A stretch of DNA of 64,000 nt from Avena insularis (Eukaryota > Streptophyta > Magnoliopsida > Poales > Poaceae). The stretch is from the NCBI GenBank assembly GCA_023614405.1, contig JAJUPC010000231.1:186001-250000 (forward strand). The letters are read 5' to 3'. Below, one piece after another: positions 35,601-46,302 of this stretch. Position 1 is the first letter of the stretch. The number at the start of each line of letters is the position of its first letter. The position numbers and the translations under genes are program-made. Below the pieces are notes generated by a model, which saw only the letters and a list, made by a program, of their open reading frames with translations, was not told the origin of the DNA and did no database searches.

Positions 35601-37287
35601 GTACCTATTGCCTCTATCTTATTCTTGCATCATTGAGTCACGATTGCATTAAACTGAACCCCAAGTACTGCATAGCCTTTACTTTTAAACCCCACCAAAG
35701 CTTGTTCCTCCATCCCATGAGCCATTACTACAGGAGTTGTTTGAGCCATGCGAGTCGTAGAACAGCATGTGTAGGGTATGTGAGTGTCTGATGGATAACG
35801 AGGTACCTAAACAACTTAACCTGAGTAGTATTGGGATAACTAATGAAAGTGGCATCGGTGAGCCATATTCGCTATTTGGTTTTCAGGCTCACTTGTGTCC
35901 TGTGGGACCCCGAGTACTTGATTCTGTTCCTTAAATATTCGCTATCCACATCCGGAGGATTATGAACCCCCCGAGCGAGCTTGATTCATTCTTATTTCTT
36001 GGGGCCACAAACTAGTTTGAGGTTTTATTTACTATCCTGTACTTATGCCATGCTTTACTGCTTTATTTAAAATTGTGCGAGGAGCACACTATACTGTTTA
36101 GGAAAGCGGAGTGTTTTCGCGGTGTCGACAAGCCCAGTCACATTTTCGGGTTCCCAGTCGTTCACAGCCATTGACGCAAACCTTGAGGCCGTCTCGGAGT
36201 CAGCTAACTTCGTCATGGTAGCTCAATGGGGTGGCCCCCTGAAATATTTCTGAATCCTGTAATTGCTTTGTCGTGACTGCCTCGTTGGGTTTTGATTTGG
36301 TTTTTCCGAGGCATATCGAGTGTGTGTTGCTATTTGTGCACCCCTGCAGGGTAAAACTTTCTGAAAGCCGTGTCCGTGGTTATGGACGACTTGGAGCACA
36401 GTTTCTCGATCATAGACAAGCATAACTGAAGTACCGCTTTTAATCTGACTAGACTAGGTACCTGACTAGTAAATAGCACAACACTCATGGAATGTTTAAT
36501 AAAACTGCCAGCAGACGGGGGTTGTTCGTCCGCTTCCTCGTCGGTGGCGAGGAGGAGGATGGATCTGTGGATATTACCGTTATAACTGTTATAACTGCTA
36601 TTAATTCACGGACATCCGCTATCTCTGGTTAGGCGGATGGTTAGCGATATCTATAGAATTGCTAGGGTTTATCTTTTGCTGCAATTCGTCACCCAGGTTG
36701 TGTCCCTTTTAGAGGCATAAAGACTTGCCGAGTACCCTAGGGTCTCACACGATAAATTATTTGGTTCGTATGAGCAGTACACTCACAAGATGGATCTTGG
36801 GTGGAAGAGACGGACGATGTGGGCAACGACCATTCGTGTAGAGATTCCGGGAACGGGATCCGTGAGATCTGGCGGGATGTGCTTATTTATGGGCATCTTA
36901 TGCCGATTTGCTTCTTATCCGTGCATCGGATTTTGTCTTCCGCTTCGCTTGATTCTCTGTTGATTGATGTATGAGGAGATATCCTAAACTATTATATCTA
37001 TCTAGGATATTTGGATCTTGTCGTATGGCGTTGCTATATTTCCTTTCTTTTTAGATGGCATGGCTCTGATGTACTATTGTATGGTGGCTTGCATACATAC
37101 TCATTTGTGTATGTAGTTGATCCCTTCGCCTGCCGATTACGCCGCCCGTTCTTGTCCCGATGTTTGGAAATGGTTGGGACGGCCGAAAGGTCTACCTGTG
37201 AGTGGCATTTGGGCCCCACCATACTATTTCAACCATTTCTGATCATCCAGGCTTGTACTAGGAGCGTAATTCACCGAGGTAGTTACA
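32663..37287 (+). mobile_element. Tekay/Del-like Gypsy element, 5' LTR (4625 bp)
   Basis: It starts TGTAGCATCCC and ends GTAGTTACA before the priming site. Contents: AT-rich part, GC-rich leader region (about 33700-34920), donor-like GTGAGC at 34346, acceptor-like TAG at 35494-35495, hairpin module (36333-36387) and GAGTACCC/GGGTCTC stem (36730-36746). It holds 1426 bases (33515-34940) that the 3' LTR has lost. Between about 35880 and 36960 it is repeatedly one or a few bases shorter than the 3' LTR. Frames in the GC-rich part are not genes. Confidence 0.95.
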
Positions 37288-37289
37288 AT

Positions 37290-37303
37290 TGGTATCAGAG
37301 CCA
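37290..37303 (+). other. Primer binding site, initiator-Met tRNA type (Tekay-like)
   Basis: TGGTATCAGAGCCA begins three bases after the LTR end. The leader from here to the gag ATG at 38168 is about 860 bases and includes a TG-rich microsatellite at 37531-37558; no conserved ORF lies in it. Confidence 0.9.
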
Positions 37304-37530
37304 TCCCGCCCTTCAGGGTCTCAGCCAAATGGTCGTTGTCTGTCTAGCAAATATTTTGGTAGTTATGTATACTAGGGAAAAACAAACGTGAGAGTAGGAC
37401 TGCTTCCATTTTTCTTCTTACCCACCCACCGCCCTTTTCTGGTAAGGAAGTGTAACGTTTTCAATCCTCTTCTTAAATTCAAACTAGGATTCACGTGTTC
37501 TGGGTTTCTGTAGTACCATAGGTTGTGTAT

Positions 37531-37558
37531 CTGTGTGTGTGAGTGTGTGTGTGTGTGC
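37531..37558 (+). repeat. TG microsatellite in leader
   Basis: A run of tg units with one 'ag' interruption lies in the untranslated leader of the Tekay-like element. Confidence 0.9.
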
Positions 37559-38167
37559 AATTCCTTGTCTATCTGTGGCATCCAAGTTGTTATCTTATCG
37601 GCCTTTTGGTTATCAACTGTTGGTACATTCCATACCGACAGGCTTTTGCTAACCGACGCGATCTATCTGATTCGTTGTATACCGACGCGATCTGTCTTAC
37701 TCTTTGTTATCCGACGTTATCTTGTTTGTGGTGTTCGTTTCCGTAGTTGCTAATCTTTAGGATCATCGTGAGAAGAAGGTGTTGAGATATGTGTTTTACT
37801 TGTTCATGTCTTGAATGATTTGAGTGCGGGATGGAGTCGCGACCATACCACTACTCTTATCATTTGCTCTTGTATATTGAGTTGGTAGAGTCACTAATCT
37901 TGATTCGTTAAGTGGTTTTGCGCATCTATTGGTATTTTAATGCCGAAATTTGTGGAAAATTTTTCTTTGATATATATGTGTACCACACTCCTTTTCAGTC
38001 ATGTGCGATATGCTTAATATCTTCTAGGTGCTTTGAACTTCGTTGATATTTTAATATCATCTTAGTAATTTGTATCCTTTAATCTTGATTAATTCCATTT
38101 TGGTACTATTTTGGATTATTATTATTCTCCATCATAGTACTGACTTGTGTTTTATATCAATTACAGG

Positions 38168-39793
38168 ATGGCACCACCACGCCGTTCTGAAGAGGACATA
38201 CAACCTGAACTGGGGGCAGCGTTGTCAAGCATCGCCAATGTCTTGGCAGCAATGCAGCAGAACCAGCAGCGCTTTGAGGAAAGTGTCAGGAGGAATGAGT
38301 TTGTTCCGCTACCTCCACCTCCCAAGCGAGGAGACATCAAAAGCTTTCTGAAGTTCAACCCATGCCAGTTTGATGTTTCTGATCAACCACTTGATGCTGA
38401 TGATTGGTTGCGTGAGATGTCAAGGTTGCTGATGACTGCTGATGTTCCTGAGCAAGAATGGGTAAAGTGTGCTACTCACCTTCTGAAGGGAGATGCAGCT
38501 CTCTGGTGGGAGAATTACCTGAAGGCAAACTACACTGGTTTTCAGCCTACTTGGGGACAGTTCACTGGAGCTTTCAAAGAGCAGTATCTATCAGAACTTG
38601 TCATGGAGAGGATGAAGGAAGTGTTTCTCAACCTCAAGCAGGGCAATGATAATGTCAATACCTACATCAGGAACTTCATGAACCTTTCTCGTTATGGTGG
38701 CGATGAGATCTCTGATGACAAGAAGAAGCAAAAGAGGTTCAGGCAAGGGCTCAATGCATCGATTAAGTATGCAATCACACATGCAAGGCCGGCATCTTTT
38801 CTGGAACTTCAGCATACAGCTCTGCAGGAAGAGGCAAGTAGGCAAGTGTTTGAGGAGTCAAAGAAACACAGCCGTGATGCAACAAGCTCTTCAGCTATGT
38901 CAGCTCCTTCTAAGCGTCGTGTTTGGGTTCCTAACACCCCACCGTCGCTCCCGGCTCCACCAAGACCTTCAAGCTACGCGGCAAGGCCACCAAACTTCCT
39001 CACTGCTGCTCCCAGGGGCTACAACCACCACTACCCTGGAGCGCCTGGCGGAGTCCCTGGCTACGTTGCTCCACGTCCAGCTGGTGCTTGTTACACGTGT
39101 GGAGACTCTGGGCATCAAAGCTGGAATTGTCCGTTGAAGAACAAGGCTCTTCCTCCACCACCTCCAAGATCTGCGGCAAGCTCTCCTTTGGTTCGTGCAC
39201 CACCACCTCGGGCTCTCAACATCAACACCAAGCCCGGGTCTGCTATTGCTCGTGCCAACTGTGTCAACGCCGCTCAAGCTGAGCATGCACCTGGAGTTGT
39301 GATGGGTATGCTATCCGTTAACTCAGTCCCTGCACGAGTTTTGTTTGATTCTGGTGCATCGCATTCTTTTGTGTCTCACAAGTTTGCAAATGAGAATGAG
39401 TTAGCTATGGATCCTCTCCTCAAGCGGTTAATGGTCCTTTCTCCTGGAGCAACAATGGCAGCTTCTAAAATCAGCCATGGCAATCAAATTGAGATTGGTG
39501 GCTCTTCGTTCTCGGCTTCCTTAATTGTTCTGGGCAATTCTGACATTGATGTCATCTTGGGCATGGATTGGTTGACAGCAAATGCAGCTGTGATTGATTG
39601 TGCTGAGCGCTCGGTTTCTCTGAAGGTTCCTGAAGGCCATATAGTCTATTCTCCAAGTCTGACTCCTGCTATCCAGCTTTTCTCTTTGGCGGCTCTGAAT
39701 GTTGATGCTATGGAAGCTATTCAGAGTGTTCCGGTGGTCTGTGAGTTCCCAGATGTCTTTCCTGAAGAGTTGCTGTATGCCTCCGAATCGTGA
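38168..39793 (+). CDS. gag: Tekay-like GAG plus protease
   Basis: ATG at 38168 ([10 protein letters not shown]) is preferred over the upstream ATG at 38147 because it follows the leader and starts the conserved part. Residues about 70-230 are the retrotransposon gag (capsid) domain, with [16 protein letters not shown] and SRYGGDE landmarks. A zinc knuckle ([14 protein letters not shown]) lies at residues 308-321 after a Pro-rich linker. An aspartic protease with active-site DSGAS is at about residues 393-400 and ILGMDW some 70 residues later. The frame ends at 39793 because of a 1-2 base shift near 39776, within the linker to reverse transcriptase. In an intact element the frame continues into pol. 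Confidence 0.9.
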   Translation: MAPPRRSEEDIQPELGAALSSIANVLAAMQQNQQRFEESVRRNEFVPLPPPPKRGDIKSFLKFNPCQFDVSDQPLDADDWLREMSRLLMTADVPEQEWVKCATHLLKGDAALWWENYLKANYTGFQPTWGQFTGAFKEQYLSELVMERMKEVFLNLKQGNDNVNTYIRNFMNLSRYGGDEISDDKKKQKRFRQGLNASIKYAITHARPASFLELQHTALQEEASRQVFEESKKHSRDATSSSAMSAPSKRRVWVPNTPPSLPAPPRPSSYAARPPNFLTAAPRGYNHHYPGAPGGVPGYVAPRPAGACYTCGDSGHQSWNCPLKNKALPPPPPRSAASSPLVRAPPPRALNINTKPGSAIARANCVNAAQAEHAPGVVMGMLSVNSVPARVLFDSGASHSFVSHKFANENELAMDPLLKRLMVLSPGATMAASKISHGNQIEIGGSSFSASLIVLGNSDIDVILGMDWLTANAAVIDCAERSVSLKVPEGHIVYSPSLTPAIQLFSLAALNVDAMEAIQSVPVVCEFPDVFPEELLYASES

Positions 39794-41924
39794 GGTTGAG
39801 TTTGTTATTGAGCTTGAACCTGGTACCGCTCCTATCTCCAAGCGGCCTTATAAGATGGGTCCTGCTGAGTTGGCTGAACTCAAACGTCAGCTTGATGAAC
39901 AAGAGAAGTTGGGTTTCATTCAGCATAGTACTTCTTCTTGGGGTAGCCCTACTCTCTTTGTGAAGAAGCGAGATCAGACTGATAGACTTTGTGTTGACTA
40001 TCGGGCTCTCAATGCTAAAACCATCAAGAATAAATATCCCCTTCCGCGGATTAATGATCTCTTTGATCAGCTAGCTGGAGCTGTGGTATTCTCTAAGCTT
40101 GACTTGAGAAGTGGTTATCACCAAATCAAGATTCGCAAGGAAGATGTTCCTAAGACAGCTTTCACCACCCGCTATGGCCTGTATGAGTACACGGTCATGT
40201 CTTTCGGTCTCACCAACGCACCTGCCACCTTCTCGAGGCTCATGAACTCGGTTTTCATGGAGTATCTTGATAAGTTCGTTGTGGTCTATCTGGATGACAT
40301 CCTAGTCTATTCTAAGTCACAAGAAGAGCATGAAGAACACCTTCGGTGTGTCCTAAGCAAACTTCGTGAGAACCGCTTGTATGCAAAGTTCTCCAAGTGT
40401 GAGTTTTTGCTGCCTCAAGTTACCTATCTTGGTCACGTCATCTCTGCCAAGGGCATTGCAGTCAATCCGGAAACTGTGAAGACAATTGTCGAATGGCTTC
40501 CTCCTGTTAATGTCAAAGTGCGGAGTTTCCTTGGTTTGGCTAGTTATTGCCGTCGCTTCGTTCAGAACTTTTCGAAGATAGCGAAGCCTCTTACCGATCT
40601 CCTCAAGAAAGGCAAGAAATACCTTTGGACTCCTGCATGTCAAGCAAGCTTTGAGACACTCAAAGAAAAGCTCACTTCCACACCAGTCTTGGTTCCTCCG
40701 GATACATCCAAGCCGTTCCAGATATTCTGTGACGCCTCTTTGCATGGATTGGGTGCGGTCCTCATGCAAGAAAAACAAGTTGTTGCTTATGCCTCTCGAC
40801 AGTTGAAGACGCATGAGATCAACTATCCTACACATGACCTCGAGCTTGCAGCAGTTGTCTTTGCTTTGAAAGTATGGAGGCACTACTTGCTTGGCAACCG
40901 TAGTGAGATCTTTTCTGATCACAAGAGTTTGAAGTATATCTTCACACAGCCTGATCTCAACCTTCGGCAAAGGAGATGGATTGAAGCAATCAATGACTTC
41001 GATTTGACCATCAACTACACTCCGGGCAAAGCTAATGTCATGGAAGGTGCTCTCAGCCGCAAAGCTTATGTCAACAACCTCATGATTGAAGAACAACAGC
41101 CTCTCTTGTGCGAGGAATTCCGTCAGCTCAACCTGGAAATTGTGGAACAAGGGTATCTCCAGAACCTTCTAGCAACACCTCTCTTAGAAGAAAAGGTTCG
41201 ATCTTCTAAGCTTGGTTATCCGTACACAAGAAATATCATCTCCAGGATTCAGCTTCCGAAGTATGAGTCCTTCCACGTCGATGATCAAGGCACGCTTTTC
41301 TTTGAACACCGGATGTTTGTTCCGAACTACCCGGGTTTGAGAGAGCAAGTTCTCAAGAAGGCGCATGATTCTATCCTTTCTATCCACCCTGGCAGCACAA
41401 AGATGTACATGGACTTGAAAACACAATATTGGTGGCCTGGTTTGAAAAGGTATTGTGCCAAGTATGTCTCAGAGTGTGATGTCTGCCGCAGAGTGAAAGC
41501 TGTTCATCAGAAACCTTCCGGTCTTCTACAACCATTGAAACCCCCAGAATGGAAATGGGAGAAAGTAGAGATGGACTTCATCACTGGTTTTCCGAGATCG
41601 CAGAAGGGCAACAATGCAATCTTTGTTGTCATTGACAGGCTTTCTAAAGTGGCTCACTTCTTCCCCGTCAAGGAAACAATTTCTGCAATTCAGTTGGCTG
41701 AGCTCTATATCAACAGAATTGTCTCTCTATATGGGGTTCCGCTTGAGATCAGTTCAGACCGTGGAAGCATCTTCACTTCCAAGTTCTGGGAGAGTTTCCA
41801 AAATGCTTTGGGAACAAAGTTGAACTTCAGCACAGCTTACCACCCTCGATGCAAGGACAAGTTGAAAGGATCAATCAGATTCTGGAGGATATGCTTCGTG
41901 CTTGCGTCATCTCTTTTGGCATGA
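39777..41924 (+). pseudogene. pol: Tekay-like POL: reverse transcriptase, RNase H, integrase (5' part)
   Basis: The frame is open from 39699, but homologous sequence starts after the shift near 39776. The RT catalytic box YLDD is at 40287-40298. The RNase H region begins with a CDAS motif (about 40729). Its last acidic residue, usually Asp in the 'ADALSR' motif, is Gly (GGT, 41046-41048). Integrase has the HHCC zinc site ([14 protein letters not shown] at about 41477) and the first two catalytic Asp residues (MDF about 41575; SDRG about 41755). A one-base loss near 41850 puts the catalytic Glu in the next frame. Not functional as read. Confidence 0.9.
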
Positions 41925-42621
41925 AGTGGGAAGAATGTCTTCCTTATGCTGAATTCTCTTACAACAACAGCTTCCAGAAAAGTCTAAAGATGGCATCATT
42001 TGAGGCTCTCTATGGTCGCAAATGCAGAACTCCGATTGGTTGGTCAGGTGCAGGAGAAAGAATGTTGTTTGGCCCTGACATTGTGACTCAAGCGGAGGAG
42101 AAGGTTCACATCATTCTTGAAAATCTGAGGATTGCTCAAAGTCGCCAGAAGAGCAATTATGACAGGAAGCACACGGACATGGAGTATGTCCCTGGTGATC
42201 TCGTTTACCTTCGTGTCACTCCCATGACAGGAACGCACCGCTTTGGTATCAAAGGAAAGCTGGCTCCTAGATACATCGGTCCCTTCAAAGTTCGTGGAAG
42301 AAGAGGAGAAGTTGCTTATGCTCTTGAGCTCCCGGAAAAACTCAAGGTCCATGATGTTTTCCACATCTCTCAGCTCAAGAAGTGCTTCAAGGATCCGGCG
42401 GGATCGTGGACCATGAGCTTATCAATCTCCAAGAAGACCTGTCTTATCAAGAACACCCCACAAAAATCCTTGAAGTCGCAGAAAGAAGGACTCGCAACAA
42501 GTCCATCAAGTTCTGCAAGGTGCAGTGGTCGCACCATTCCGTTGATGAAGCCACTTGGGAACGTGAAGATGAGCTCCGTGTCAAGTATCCTAACCTCTTT
42601 GTGTCTTCTTCTTCATCCTAG
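41849..42621 (+). pseudogene. pol: Tekay-like integrase C-terminus and chromodomain
   Basis: After the shift near 41850 the frame resumes with the integrase Glu in QVERIN (41864-41866), then the C-terminal integrase domain with a GPFKV motif. A further frame change near 42395 leads to the chromodomain-like end (about 42436-42600; ILEVAERR, VQWSHH, WEREDEL). It stops at TAG 42619-42621. A chromodomain here is diagnostic of chromoviruses and is thought to guide integration to marked chromatin. The lineage (Tekay/Del) is inferred from domain order and very long LTRs. Confidence 0.85.
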
Positions 42622-42638
42622 AATCTCGGGGCGAGATT
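42622..42638 (+). promoter_or_regulatory. Perfect 7-bp hairpin before polypurine tract
   Basis: Arms AATCTCG and CGAGATT surround a GGG loop, directly after the pol stop codon and about 8 bases before the polypurine tract. The frame element has the covarying form AATCTCA/TGAGATT at the same place (60321-60337). Confidence 0.7.
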
Positions 42639-42645
42639 CCTGTTC

Positions 42646-42657
42646 AGTGGGGGAGAG
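42646..42657 (+). other. Polypurine tract (Tekay-like)
   Basis: AGTGGGGGAGAG lies one base before the 3' LTR at 42659. It is the expected RNase H-resistant primer for plus-strand synthesis. Confidence 0.9.
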
Positions 42658-42658
42658 T

Positions 42659-45600
42659 TGTAGCATCCCAATTGTCTAACAATTGTAATGCTACTTGGTC
42701 AAGTAATATAATGGCTACTTCAAATATATAATTGTTGCATCATCATTATGTCATGCTCATGTCATCATGCCACCTTGCATTTGAGCATCATACTAAACCC
42801 TTTTTGATTTGGTTCTTCTCTCATATGCATTGTAAATTGTATTTGCCTCTTGATATTGTATTTGGTTCTTGATATATTGTTTAATGCCCAAGTTGAGTTG
42901 GGGGCATATCTTTTATTCCACTCCACCACCCTTTCTTTTCACCACCTTATAATTCCACCATCCAACCAAATATGAGCTTGGCACTTATTTGGGTTTTACC
43001 TCTAGCTCATGTGGTTTTGGATGGATCCAATTCTTTCCACATGCTCTCATCTTAGCATCATGTTGTTTTCACATCATTGATATATGAGAGCCCCATGGCC
43101 ACTTTTGCATGCCTTGTGAGTGGGACCCTTTCTCCTAGCTCCCATATGGTTTATCATGGAATCATGCTCATGTTGGAATGGTTTGGGACTATTGATCATC
43201 TAGTGGAACATACGCACTAGCATGTCCCATTTTATTTTAAACATGTCCATCTCCAACTACTCCACATGGGACATCCTTTCTTTTCTTTTGCTTGGCTTTA
43301 TTCCACCTTTGGAAATGCAAAGGAACAATGCCATGTTTAATATTATTGTTTTTACAAGAATCAACATGGCATTAAATGTGTTGCATGGGCCATGCAAGCA
43401 CCACCTTTTGCTTGTTATTTGGCTTTATTTGAATCTTGAGTGGATGATCATCTCACTCTATCTACCACCCTTTTTGGCTTGGATTTAGTTGATCTTGCTA
43501 AAACTCCATCTCACTCTATCTATCTGTTTAAATTCAAACCTTTTTCAAATTAATTCAAATTCAAATTTAATTCTGTTTTTAAATAACTTTTAAAATATAA
43601 GTCCAATTTAAACAAATAATATATGTTTTCAAATCAGAAAAATGTGAGGAATTCAAATATGCCATTCAAAATCTATTTTGAACAATTAAAATTCCAAGTT
43701 TATTTAAATTACATTAAATTGCCCGTTTACCTTAATAAATTAATAACTTTTGTTTTATAACTCCAAATTTAACAAATGATATGTCTAAAATGATTAGCTC
43801 GACGAGACCTTTCTGTCTATGCTTTCCATGGTTTGATTTGAAGCATGCATCATATAAATATAATGGTTACAGCAACTTAAATGAGTATAAAATGTGAATA
43901 AAACCCCATAAAATGGTTTATTCTTGTATTCCACACCTCACCCATGCCATGCTACTTTATTGCCATGCCAACTGTGCATCATTCATCATGGCATGATTGT
44001 TTGCTTGATGCATTTATACATATGCTTGTGCACTTTATTTATGTTGGCCCTTGTTTGTTTGGTTCTTCTCCGAATAGACACTGAGCAGGGGAGATATCAA
44101 GAGAACCAGGAGCACTACCCAGATCCATCCCTTGCTTCAACTGAGCTGCCAGGCAAGCACTACCACATGCTTGCATACATATAGTACCTATTGCCTCTAT
44201 CTTATTCTTGCATCATTGAGTCACGATTGCATTAAACTGAACCCCAAGTACTGCATAGCCTTTACTTTTAAACCCCACCGAAGCTTGTTCCTCCATCCCA
44301 TGAGCCATTACTACAGGAGTTGTTTGAGCCATGCGAGTCGTAGAACAGCATGTGTAGGGTATGTGAGTGTCTGATGGATAACGAGGTACCTAAACAACTT
44401 AACCTGAGTAGTATTGGGATAACTAATGAAAGTGGCATCGGTGAGCCATATTCGCTATTTGGTTTTTCAGGCTCACTTGTGTCCCGTAGGACCCCGAGTA
44501 CTTGATTCCTGTTCCTTAAATATTCGCGCTATCCACATCCGGGAGGATTATGAACCCCCCTGAGCCAGAGCTTGATTCATTCTTATTTCTTGGGGCCACA
44601 AACTAGTTTGAGGTTTTATTTACTATCCTGTACTTATGCCATGCTTTACTGCTTTATTTAAAATTGTGCGAGGAGCACACTATACTGTTTAGGAAAGCGG
44701 AGTGTTTTCGCGGTGTCGACAAGCCCAGTCACATTTTCGGGTTCCCAGTCGTTCACAGCCATTGACGCAAACCTTGAGGCCGTCTCGGAGTCAGCTAACT
44801 TCGTTGCGGGTAGCTCAATGGGGTGGCCCCCTGAAATATTTCTGAATCCTGTAATTGCTTTGTCGTGACTGCCTCGTTGGGTTTTGATTTGGTTTTTCCG
44901 AGGCATATCGAGTGTGTGTTGCTATTTGTGCACCCTAGGTAAAACTTTCTGAAAGCCGTGTCCGTGGTTATGGACGACTTGGAGCACAGTTTCTCGATCA
45001 TAGACAAGCATAACTAAAGTACCGCTTTTAATCTGACTAGACTAGGTACCTGACTAGTAAATAGCACAACACTCATGGAATGTTTAATAAAACTGCCAAC
45101 GGACGGGGGGGGGGTTGTTCGTCCGCTTCCTCGTCGGTAAGCGAGGAGGAGGATGGATCTGTGGATATTACCGTTATAACTGTTATAACTGTTGCTATTA
45201 ATTCACGGACATCCGTCTATCTCTGGTTAGGCGGATGGTTAGCGAGTATCTATAGAATTGCTAGGGTTTATCTTTTGCTGCAATTGCGTCACCCCAGGTT
45301 GTGTCCCTTTTAGAGGCATAAAGACTTGCTGAGTACCCCTAGGGTCTCACACGATAAATTATTTGGTTCAGATGAACAGGTACACTCACAAGATGGATAC
45401 TGGGTGGAAGAGACGGACGATGTGGGCAACGACCATTCGGTGTAGAGATTCCGGGAACGGGGATCCGTGAGATCTGTGGGCGGGATGTGCTTATTTATGG
45501 GCATCTTATGCCGATTTGCTTCTTATCCGTACTCGGATTTTGTCTTCCGCTTCCGCTTGATTCTCTGTTGATTGATGTATGAGGAGATATCCTAAACTAT

Positions 45601-45895
45601 TATATCTATCTAGGATATTTGGATCTTACCGTATGGCGTTTCTATATTTCCTTTCTTTTTAGATGGCATGGCTCTGATGTACTATTGTATGGTGGCTTGC
45701 ATACATACTCATTTGTGTATGTAGTTGATCCCTTCGCCTGCCGATTACGCCGCCCGTTCTTGTCCCGATGTTTGGAAATGGTTGGGACGGTCGAAAGGTC
45801 TCCCTGTGAGTGGCATTTGGGCCCCACCGTACTATTTCAACCATTTCTGATCATCCAGGCTTGTACTAGGAGCGTAATTCACCGAGGTAGTTACA
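42659..45895 (+). mobile_element. Tekay-like element, 3' LTR (3237 bp, internally deleted)
   Basis: It is nearly identical to the 5' LTR over long stretches (for example 43523-44455). It lacks the segment matching 33515-34940, which includes the GC-rich leader and the donor-like site. The junction carries a 12-base filler, tcactctatcta (43511-43522), copied from 43453-43464. The hairpin module remains (H2 at 44960-44975), though the first palindrome differs from the 5' LTR. It ends GTTACA at 45895, followed by CCTGG. Confidence 0.95.
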
Positions 45896-46302
45896 CCTGG
45901 CCCAAAATAAAGGTGTCGCAACACCATATTAAGCTATGGACGAATTCGTAAAGTATTGATCTTGAATATTTCGTCCAAGCCTTCTTTCTTCATTATGGTG
46001 GCCTCAAAGTTCTGAAATCTTCATCCGTGGCCTTCTCTTGGATCATCACATGCTTGCTGCCATCTCCATGCATGGCCATGCTCCAATGCTTGTCCCTCTC
46101 ATCCATGCTTGGTCCATCATTCCTAAGAGTAAGAAATATATCTGATTTAGGCAACATCATATTCTCATGTATGTGAGGAATAGTTCCAAGAAACGAAAGT
46201 ACCTGATAGTTAAGTTGTTTGGCACGAGATCTTGTGATGGGTCCTTGTATGTGTGTTGCTGTAGGTACAACGGTTGTATCAATAGTAGGGATGTCCACAT
46301 CA
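45896..46302 (-). mobile_element. CRM-like element, 3' LTR (second portion)
   Basis: It continues the LTR split at 32662 and matches 52657-53063 at about 99%. On the minus strand the LTR starts TGATGTGGACATCC at 46302. The last 103 codons of the polyprotein lie inside it. Confidence 0.95.

Noticed and set aside
35342..35791. 149-residue Cys/Leu-rich frame, repeated at 43924 on
   Set aside because: It is duplicated only because both LTRs carry it; the frame differs between the two copies after an indel and shows no domain.
40353..41150. 265-residue open frame on the minus strand
   Set aside because: It is an antisense shadow of the RT/RNase H coding region, with no domain of its own.
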